A stretch of 64,000 bases of DNA, taken from the NCBI RefSeq assembly GCF_001426245.1, contig NZ_LMCM01000010.1:1-64000 (forward strand), given 5' to 3'. A program made the translations under genes and the position numbers. Positions 58,601 to 64,000 of the stretch are shown here, in pieces; within the stretch, counting starts at the first letter, position 1, and each line of letters opens with the position of its first letter. A model generated the notes under the pieces. The model was not told the origin of the DNA. It made no database searches and saw nothing but the letters and a program-made list of their open reading frames with translations. Origin of the DNA: Phycicoccus sp. Root101 (GTDB lineage: Bacteria; Actinomycetota; Actinomycetes; Actinomycetales; Dermatophilaceae).

Positions 58601-59604
58601 CCGACCGGGTTCTCGCGCTGCCAGCGCCACTGGTCGGCGCACATGTCCTCGATCGTGCGGGTGGCCTTCCAGCCCAGCTCGGCCTCGGCCCGGCTGGGGT
58701 CGGCGTAGGACGCGGCGATGTCGCCGGCGCGGCGCCCCACGACCTCGTGCGGCAGCTCGTGGCCGCAGGCCTTCTCGAACGCGTGCAGCACCTCGAGGAC
58801 GCTGGTCCCGTGCCCGGTGCCGAGGTTCCACGTGGAGACGACCTCGTCGGTGGTGCCGAGCCTGGTCAGGGCGGCGAGGTGGCCGGCGGCGAGGTCCTCG
58901 ACGTGGATGTAGTCCCGCAGGGCGGTGCCGTCGGGCGTCGGGTAGTCGTCGCCGAAGACGCTCAGCTTCTCGCGCGTGCCGACCGCGACCTGCGCGATGA
59001 ACGGCATGAGGTTGTTGGGGATCCCCTGCGGGTCCTCGCCGATGGTGCCCGAGGCGTGGGCCCCGACCGGGTTGAAGTAGCGCAGCAGCGCGATCCGCCA
59101 GCGCTCGTCGGTGCGTGCGACGTCACGCAGCACCTGCTCGATCATCACCTTGGTCCAGCCGTACGGGTTGGTGGCCGAGGTCGGGAACTCCTCCTTCATC
59201 GGGACCGGGGCGTTCTCGCCGTACACGGTCGCGGAGGAGGAGAAGACGAGCCGGAAGCAGCCGTGGCGCTGCATCGCCCGCACCAGGGCGAAGGTTGAGT
59301 CGAGGTTGTTCTGGTAGTACTCCAGGGGCACCTCGACGCTCTCGCCGACGGCCTTGAGCCCGGCGAAGTGGATGACCGCGTCGAACTTCCGCTCGGCGAA
59401 CAGGTTCTCGGTCTTGTCGCGGTCGGTCAGGTCGAACGCGTGCACCTCGAGCGGCCCACCGATCAGGGCCTCGAGCCGCGGCACCACCGTCGGCTTGGAG
59501 TTGGCGAAGCTGTCGATGACGACGACCTCGTGCCCGGCCGCCACGAGCTGGACGACGGTGTGGGATCCGATGTAGCCGGCACCGCCGGTGACCAAGACGC
59601 GCAT
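58588..59604 (-). CDS. galE: UDP-glucose 4-epimerase
   Basis: Short-chain dehydrogenase-type epimerase of 338 residues that interconverts UDP-glucose and UDP-galactose. The NAD motif is VTGGAGYIGSH and the catalytic YxxxK is YGWTK after SSSATVYGE. The segment LRYFNPVGAHASGTIGEDPQGIPNNLMPF is characteristic of true GalE. ATG 59604 has TACGGT 6 nt upstream (59611-59616 on the minus strand). It feeds cell-wall or glycan synthesis. Confidence 0.95.
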   Translation of the reverse strand: MRVLVTGGAGYIGSHTVVQLVAAGHEVVVIDSFANSKPTVVPRLEALIGGPLEVHAFDLTDRDKTENLFAERKFDAVIHFAGLKAVGESVEVPLEYYQNNLDSTFALVRAMQRHGCFRLVFSSSATVYGENAPVPMKEEFPTSATNPYGWTKVMIEQVLRDVARTDERWRIALLRYFNPVGAHASGTIGEDPQGIPNNLMPFIAQVAVGTREKLSVFGDDYPTPDGTALRDYIHVEDLAAGHLAALTRLGTTDEVVSTWNLGTGHGTSVLEVLHAFEKACGHELPHEVVGRRAGDIAASYADPSRAEAELGWKATRTIEDMCADQWRWQRENPVGYPD

Positions 59605-59610
59605 GCCCTC

Positions 59611-59616
59611 ACCGTA
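59611..59616 (-). promoter_or_regulatory. leaderless-type -10 box (TACGGT on minus strand)
   Basis: Ends 6 nt before ATG 59604 of galE. Confidence 0.5.
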
Positions 59617-59620
59617 TTGC

Positions 59621-59676
59621 GTGCCGCCGGCTCCCAGCCACGGGTACCCGAGTGGTGGGCCGGGAGCCGGCGGCAC
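59621..59676. terminator. perfect 15-bp stem with structured loop
   Basis: Bases 59621-59635 are exactly complementary to 59662-59676. The 26-base loop contains a further CCAC/GTGG pairing. It follows the cyclophilin stop by 9 bp on the minus strand and precedes galE, so it probably ends the cyclophilin transcript. Confidence 0.7.
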
Positions 59677-59684
59677 GGACCGGC

Positions 59685-60461
59685 TCAGCGGCCGTGGTGC
59701 CCGCTGAGCCTGGCGCGCTCGATCTCGGTGCGCAGGGCCGGCATGCCGTCCTCCGGGGTGCCGTCGGTGCCGGGGTCGATGCCACCGGCCGCGATCGCGT
59801 CGAGGACCTTCATGCCCTTCTCGGTGACGTGGCCGAAGACCGTGTAGTCGGGGCGCAGCCGCGAGTCCCGGTAGACGAGGAAGAACTGGCTGCCGTTGGT
59901 GTCCGGCCCGGCGTTCGCCATGGCCAGGGTGCCGCGCGGGTAGACCTTGCGGCTGCCGTCGGGGAATCCGGGCCAGTTCTGCAGGGCCTTGGCGGAGTCG
60001 AGCTCGTCCTTGAAGGAGTAGCCGGGGTCTCCGTACCCCGTGCCGAGCGGGTCGCCGCACTGCAGGACCGACAGGGCCGCCGGCGGGGTCGTGTACGAGG
60101 TGAGGCGGTGGCAGATGGTGTCGTCGAAGTACTTGGCGCGTGTGAGGAACGCGAAGCTCTGCACGGTGCAGGGTGCCGCCGCGCGGTCGAGCACCAGCGG
60201 GATGTCGCCATGGTTCGTCTTCAGCGTGACGCCCAGGCTGCCCCGGTCCGGCGTGTGCCGCGGGTCCTTGGGCAGCCCCACGAACGTGGAGTAGGTGGTG
60301 TCCTCCATCGGCGTGTACGCACACGGACCCTTGGTGGGCTGCGTCGGTACGGCCGGGGGTCTGCCGTGGTGGTCGGTGCCGGCGGTCGCCGACGTGGTCG
60401 GCGCGAGGGCGACGGCTGCGGTGACTGCCGCGACGGCGGCGAGGCTTCTCAGTGGGCGCAT
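59685..60461 (-). CDS. secreted cyclophilin-type peptidyl-prolyl isomerase
   Basis: Exported PPIase of 258 residues. The signal peptide (LRSLAAVAAVTAAVALAPTTSATAG) is classical. The cyclophilin domain follows from about residue 75 with the usual order VTLKTNHGDIPLVLDR, FAFLTRAKYFDDTICHRL, GTLAMANAGPDTNGSQFFLVY and DYTVFGHVTEKGMKVLDAI, although the family RxxxxFxxQGG step reads HRLTSYT-AALSVLQCGDP. It would help folding outside the membrane. A strong GGAGGAA site lies before ATG 60461. Confidence 0.93.
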   Translation of the reverse strand: MRPLRSLAAVAAVTAAVALAPTTSATAGTDHHGRPPAVPTQPTKGPCAYTPMEDTTYSTFVGLPKDPRHTPDRGSLGVTLKTNHGDIPLVLDRAAAPCTVQSFAFLTRAKYFDDTICHRLTSYTTPPAALSVLQCGDPLGTGYGDPGYSFKDELDSAKALQNWPGFPDGSRKVYPRGTLAMANAGPDTNGSQFFLVYRDSRLRPDYTVFGHVTEKGMKVLDAIAAGGIDPGTDGTPEDGMPALRTEIERARLSGHHGR

Positions 60462-60561
60462 GGTTCCTCCGGTGGTCGGGGGTCGACACGGTCGGTGCCG
60501 ACCTCCTCGGACCCTAGGGACAAAACGGACGCCACGCTCGGCGAGATCCAGCGCCCGCGAG

Positions 60562-60984
60562 CTACCGGGGCGGGAGGCTGCGCGACCGGCCACGGAACTC
60601 TGCGACGACCGCCCCGTCGGCCTCCCGCGTGACGGTGACGTCGGTGAGACCGCTGCGGGCGAACGTCCGGCGCTGGTGGGCCTCCGCGACCAGGACGTCG
60701 CCGAGCCGCCCGGCGGACACGAACGTGATGTCGGCCACGGCGGCCACGGTCAGCGTGCCACCGCTGTTGCAGGCCAGCGCGAAGGCCGAGTCGGCCAGGG
60801 TGAAGACGAACCCGCCGTGCGCGATCGCGTGGCCGTTGACCATGGCCGGGGTCACCTCCATGCGGACCACGGCGTGGTCGAGCTCGATGACCAGCGCCTC
60901 CATGCCGAGTCCCCGCGAGGCCTCGTCGTCCGCCCACATCCGCTGCACGTGCCCCAGGTCCGTCTCGGCCGCCTCGTCGCTCAC
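60562..60984 (-). CDS. paaI: hotdog-fold thioesterase, PaaI type
   Basis: Thioesterase of 140 residues. The family signature NGHAIAHGGFVFTLADSAFALACN contains the active-site HGG-x4-LAD pattern, and VTVTREADGAVVAEFRGRSR ends the fold. PaaI removes CoA from stalled phenylacetate-pathway intermediates. GTG 60984 is chosen since CATGAT ends 6 nt before it; GTG 61008 would add eight residues. It is divergent from paaN at a distance of 52 bp. Confidence 0.88.
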   Translation of the reverse strand: MSDEAAETDLGHVQRMWADDEASRGLGMEALVIELDHAVVRMEVTPAMVNGHAIAHGGFVFTLADSAFALACNSGGTLTVAAVADITFVSAGRLGDVLVAEAHQRRTFARSGLTDVTVTREADGAVVAEFRGRSRSLPPR

Positions 60985-61024
60985 CCGCCCATCATGACCG
61001 GTCGGCACGAGCAGCGCCCGCGCC

Positions 61025-61030
61025 TACGAT
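61025..61030 (+). promoter_or_regulatory. leaderless-type -10 box (TACGAT)
   Basis: Ends 6 nt before ATG 61037 of paaN. Confidence 0.5.
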
Positions 61031-61036
61031 GACGCC

Positions 61037-62800
61037 ATGACCCAGGCAACGGCGCCCACGCAGCCCACCGAGCCCCACGAAGGCCCCGGCGGCACCCCCC
61101 ACCCCCTCGTCGCGAAGCACGCGGACGTCCTCGAGCAGGCCACCGCCGCGCTCGCCGCCCGCTCGTACTTCTCCCGCTACCCCGAGTCCCCCTCGCCGCG
61201 CGTCTACGGTGAGTCGGCCGCGGCCGACGGCCAGGCGGCATACGAGTCGTTGCTGGACAAGGCGTTCGGCGCCCTCGGTGCCGTGGCCACGGACGGGTCG
61301 TGGGTCGGCGAGGAGACCTCGCCGTACGGCCCGGCGCTGGGGATCACCTACCCCCACCTCGGCCTCGACGCCGCCATCGCCGCGGCGCAGGAGGCCCTCC
61401 CGGTATGGCGCGACGCCGGCGCCCGCACGCGTGCGGCCGTCTGCGTCGAGGTGATCGAGGGCATCAACCGCCGGTCGTTCGAGATCGCCCACTCGGTGAT
61501 GCACACGACGGGACAGCCGTTCGTCATGGCGTTCCAGGCGGCCGGTCCGCACGCGCAGGACCGTGCCCTCGAGGCCGTCGTCGCGGGACTCGTCGAGCAG
61601 GAGCGCGTGCCCGCGTCCGTCGTCTGGGAGAAGCCCGGGAAGGACCGCCAGGGGAACCCCGCGCCGCTGCGGATGCAGAAGGACTACCGGATCGTGCCGC
61701 GAGGCCTGGCGCTCGTCATCGGGTGCAACACCTTCCCGACGTGGAACGCCTACCCGGGGATCTTCGCCTCGCTCGTCACCGGCAACCCCGTGATCATCAA
61801 GCCGCACCCCCACGCGATCCTGCCGCTGGCGATCTCGGTCGCCGTGGCCCGCGAGGTGCTGGCTGCCGCCGGGTTCAGCCCCGACCTCGTCCAGCTCGCC
61901 CCGGAGGCCGAGGGTGAGGGCCTCGCGAAGGTGCTCGCCGAGCGCGACGAGGTGCGGATCATCGACTACACCGGCGGCCCGTCGTTCGGGACCTGGCTCG
62001 AGGAGGCCGGCGCGGCGAGCGGCAAGCTCGTCTACACCGAGAAGGCCGGGGTGAACTCGATCGTCGTCGACTCGACCGACGACCTGCGCGGTGTCCTCGG
62101 CAACCTGGCGTTCTCGCTCACGCTCTACTCCGGCCAGATGTGCACGACCCCGCAGAACCTGTACGTGCCGCGCGACGGCATCAGCACCGACGAGGGACCG
62201 GTGTCGTTCGCGGAGTTCGGTGAGAAGCTCGCGGCCGCGGTCGGGAGGCTGACCGGCGACGACGCCAAGGCGGTCGAGCTGCTCGGTGCCACCGTCAACG
62301 ACGGCGTCCGCGAGAACGCGGGCGGTCTGGCCGACCTCGCCGCGGAGGCCGGCGGCACGGTGGTGCTGGACTCCCGAGCCGTCACCCACCCGACCTGGCC
62401 CGACGCCGTGGTCCGCGCCCCGGGGCTGGTCAGCCTCGACGCGAGCCGCGAGGACGTCTACACCCAGGAGTGCTTCGGACCGGTCACGTTCCTCATCGCG
62501 ACCTCGGGCACCGACCAGTCGCTGGCGCAGTTCCGCGACACCGTGCGCGAGCACGGTGCCATGACGGCTGCGGTCTACTCGACCGACGAGGCCGTCCTCG
62601 AGGCGGCCCGGGACGCTGCAGCCGACGCCGGGGTCGCCCTCTCGGAGAACCTCACCGGCCAGGTCTTCGTCAACCAGACGGCGGCCTTCTCCGACTTCCA
62701 CGGCACCGGCGCCAACCCGGCGGCGAACGCGGCCTACACGGACGCCGCGTTCGTGGCGAGCCGCTTCCGCGTCGTCACCAGCCGACGGCACGTGGCCTGA
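61037..62800 (+). CDS. paaN: phenylacetic acid degradation protein PaaN (aldehyde dehydrogenase family)
   Basis: Aldehyde-dehydrogenase-superfamily protein of 587 residues resembling the PaaN type of phenylacetate catabolism. The N-terminal 100 residues (YFSRYPESPSPRVYGESAAADGQAAYESLLDKAF) are specific to this family. ALVIGCNTFPTWNAYPGIFASLVTGNPVIIKPHPHAILP is the cofactor-binding core, and TLYSGQMCTTPQNLYVP holds the catalytic cysteine. It should oxidise the ring-opened semialdehyde-type intermediate. Other paa genes are not in the window apart from divergent paaI. Confidence 0.88.
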   Translation: MTQATAPTQPTEPHEGPGGTPHPLVAKHADVLEQATAALAARSYFSRYPESPSPRVYGESAAADGQAAYESLLDKAFGALGAVATDGSWVGEETSPYGPALGITYPHLGLDAAIAAAQEALPVWRDAGARTRAAVCVEVIEGINRRSFEIAHSVMHTTGQPFVMAFQAAGPHAQDRALEAVVAGLVEQERVPASVVWEKPGKDRQGNPAPLRMQKDYRIVPRGLALVIGCNTFPTWNAYPGIFASLVTGNPVIIKPHPHAILPLAISVAVAREVLAAAGFSPDLVQLAPEAEGEGLAKVLAERDEVRIIDYTGGPSFGTWLEEAGAASGKLVYTEKAGVNSIVVDSTDDLRGVLGNLAFSLTLYSGQMCTTPQNLYVPRDGISTDEGPVSFAEFGEKLAAAVGRLTGDDAKAVELLGATVNDGVRENAGGLADLAAEAGGTVVLDSRAVTHPTWPDAVVRAPGLVSLDASREDVYTQECFGPVTFLIATSGTDQSLAQFRDTVREHGAMTAAVYSTDEAVLEAARDAAADAGVALSENLTGQVFVNQTAAFSDFHGTGANPAANAAYTDAAFVASRFRVVTSRRHVA

Positions 62801-62817
62801 TCTGGAAGGATCGAGCC

Positions 62818-63201
62818 ATGAACTTCATCATCAAGGTCGCGGTCAACGCGGTCGCCCTCTGGGTGGCGGCGTGGCTGCTCCCCGGCATCTCCTTCGGCGA
62901 CGGCAAGTTCGGGTCCAAGTTCGCGACCGTGCTGCTCGTGGCGGTCGTGTTCGGCATCGTCAACGCCATCGTCAAGCCCGTCGCGAAGTTCCTGAGCTTC
63001 CCGTTCATCATCCTGACGCTGGGGCTGTTCACGTTCATCGTCAACGCCTTCATGCTCCAGCTCACCGAGTGGATCGCCGACCCGCTCGGCCTGAGCTTCA
63101 CGATCAACGAGTTCTTCTGGGACGCGGTCCTGGGTGCCCTCGTGGTCACGGTCGTCTCGATGGTCCTCAACTGGGTCCTGCCCGACGGCGACGACGACTG
63201 A
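62818..63201 (+). CDS. YvlD/phage-holin-4-2-like membrane protein
   Basis: Membrane protein of 127 residues with four helices, of the family once called mycobacterial four-helix phage holin (Phage_holin_4_2) though mostly chromosomal. The phrases GIVNAIVKPVAKFLSFPFIILTLGLFTFIVNAFML and the acidic end DGDDD are typical. GGAAGGA lies 9 nt before ATG 62818. There is no prophage context, so the holin label should not be read as lysis. A strong hairpin follows 19 bp after the stop. Confidence 0.88.
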   Translation: MNFIIKVAVNAVALWVAAWLLPGISFGDGKFGSKFATVLLVAVVFGIVNAIVKPVAKFLSFPFIILTLGLFTFIVNAFMLQLTEWIADPLGLSFTINEFFWDAVLGALVVTVVSMVLNWVLPDGDDD

Positions 63202-63220
63202 CGCCGGCGCCACCACGACG

Positions 63221-63255
63221 ACGAGGCCGCACCCCTTGGAGGGGTGCGGCCTCGT
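63221..63255. terminator. perfect 16-bp hairpin, 3-base loop
   Basis: Bases 63221-63236 pair exactly with 63240-63255 over TGG. It stands 19 bp after the YvlD-like gene and is the strongest terminator in the window. No run of T follows, as is usual in actinobacteria. The next 173 bases to 63428 contain only a small 7-bp dyad (63392-63407). Confidence 0.85.
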
Positions 63256-63391
63256 GACGTGTGCGGACCCGCCACCTGCCCCTGCACGGAAGTGGTCTGC
63301 GGGTCCCCGACGACATCCGTCCCCCCGGAGGAAGTCGCCGAGGCAAACTCTGACAGGACGATCTCGCCCGTGCCAGCCGACCGCGCTCCTT

Positions 63392-63407
63392 TTGCGTGAA
63401 CACGCAA
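63392..63407. terminator. 7-bp dyad near the end of the LuxR-type gene
   Basis: TTGCGTG-AA-CACGCAA, 21 bp past the stop of the regulator gene and preceded by TT on the plus side (AA(A) on the other). It may be a weak terminator or an operator. Confidence 0.35.
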
Positions 63408-63428
63408 CTGCGGGACCGATCGCCCCGT

Positions 63429-64000
63429 TCAGGCGCGGGCGCGTCCCCTGCGCAGGATGAGGACGGCGTCGACGCGGCTGTTGGCACCGAGCCGCGCGAC
63501 CAGCTGGGCGATCTCCGACACGACGGTGCGCACGGAGACACCGAGCTCGCGGGCGATGCTGGCGTCCTTGGCCCCGCGGGCCAGCAGGATCGCGGTCTGC
63601 ACCTGGCGCGGGGTGAACGGTGGGGCCTCACCCTCGGCCAGGGCGGGGCGCGAATCCGCCAGCACGAGGTCCCACAGCTCGAGGGCCGGGTCGACCACGT
63701 CCGGTGTCGTCGCTCTGTAGAGGGTCGGGGAGCCGTCGAGCTCGAGCGGGCCGGGCAGCACGACGCAGGAGCGGTCGATGACCCACATCGTGGTGACGGC
63801 GTGGCCCACCCGGGCGGTGGGGTCCAGCGAGGTCAGGAGCGGGTTCACGCGGAAGGCCCGCTCGCTGAAGATCGAGATCAGCTCGATCCCACGGTCACGC
63901 GACCGCCGGTCCAGCTCTGGTCCCGTGTCCCACGGTTCGAAGGGGATCACGGGCATGAGGCTGCCCATCTGCGTCGTGCAGGAGGCCTCGAGCGCGGCGA
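63429..64000 (-). CDS. LuxR-type helix-turn-helix regulator (5' part beyond the window)
   Basis: Regulator seen for its last 190 residues. The frame stays open to the window end, and the residues before the internal ATG 63968 (ALEASCTTQMGSLMPVIPFEPW) continue naturally, so the gene begins outside. The C-terminus is a LuxR helix-turn-helix (FTPRQVQTAILLARGAKDASIARELGVSVRTVVSEIAQLVARLGANSRVDAVL). The N-terminal part resembles the TrmB-like/phospholipase-D-like sensor region of actinobacterial LuxR proteins (DRRSRDRGIELISIFSERAF). The ligand is unknown. Confidence 0.82.
   Translation of the reverse strand, partial: AALEASCTTQMGSLMPVIPFEPWDTGPELDRRSRDRGIELISIFSERAFRVNPLLTSLDPTARVGHAVTTMWVIDRSCVVLPGPLELDGSPTLYRATTPDVVDPALELWDLVLADSRPALAEGEAPPFTPRQVQTAILLARGAKDASIARELGVSVRTVVSEIAQLVARLGANSRVDAVLILRRGRARA

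Noticed and set aside
62818-63201. Prophage remnant suggested by the holin-family name
   Set aside because: No other phage gene is near; this family is mostly chromosomal.
1-64000. tRNA, rRNA, riboswitch or CRISPR features
   Set aside because: Reading both strands I found no cloverleaf with a CCA-type end, no rRNA-like stretch and no riboswitch core; a covariance-model scan would be needed to exclude small RNAs.

Overview
The window is dense, very GC-rich actinobacterial chromosome. GTG starts are common, many units begin with a -10-like TAnnnT hexamer only 6-7 nt before the start codon (leaderless transcription), and the lineage markers include an F420-type LLM oxidoreductase, polyprenol-phosphate mannosyltransferases, DUF5926, an IdeR/DtxR-type iron box and divided cydABDC genes. 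My inference is a member of the Intrasporangiaceae or a close relative; the sequence alone does not fix the genus. I see no tRNA, rRNA, CRISPR array, insertion sequence or prophage. No gene-free stretch exceeds 300 bases.

Layout. 1-4.8 kb: a frameshifted epimerase, a small repeat protein cut by an amber codon, a serine hydrolase, an MBL-fold hydrolase, a rhodanese and small conserved proteins. 4.9-8.9 kb: an orphan AAA ATPase, GNAT, phosphotransferase, DUF427 and DUF421 proteins. 9.0-11.4 kb: an unusual three-gene cassette (duplicated-domain coiled-coil protein, zincin metalloprotease, HEAT-repeat protein). 11.4-15 kb: sigma factor coupled to an O6-alkylguanine methyltransferase, a glycerophosphodiesterase, an RsbW-like ATPase and DUF5926. 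15-21 kb: envelope glycosylation (GT2, MptA/B-like and GT87 enzymes, and a large phosphatase-like membrane protein). 21-25.6 kb: 2-hydroxyacid dehydrogenase, GDT1-type transporter, DUF4446, pheA and zwf. 25.7-29 kb: the iron-regulated efeUOB operon. 29-32 kb: diacylglycerol kinase followed by three PAP2 phosphatases. 32-37 kb: DinB-like protein, LysE exporter, serS, an FMN lactate-type dehydrogenase and a HAD phosphatase. 37-42 kb: two-component system plus ABC exporter. 42-50.5 kb: assorted metabolism, including trmH-like, purB, an aldo/keto reductase and an LLM-hemerythrin fusion. 50.5-57.8 kb: cytochrome bd operon cydABDC running directly into a BlaI-type repressor and an M56 peptidase. 57.9-64 kb: C26 peptidase, galE, a secreted cyclophilin, divergent paaI/paaN, a YvlD-like membrane protein and a partial LuxR-type regulator.

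The most interesting signals are (i) cydABDC-blaI-M56 with two tandem 17-bp dyads of BlaI-like form upstream of cydA, implying that a beta-lactamase-type sensor/repressor pair controls a respiratory oxidase, (ii) the 9.0-11.4 kb coiled-coil/zincin/HEAT cassette without export signals, and (iii) a CTGA-type tetranucleotide microsatellite between cydA and cydB. Several operons overlap by ATGA or GTGA, and six convergent gene pairs overlap at their 3' ends.
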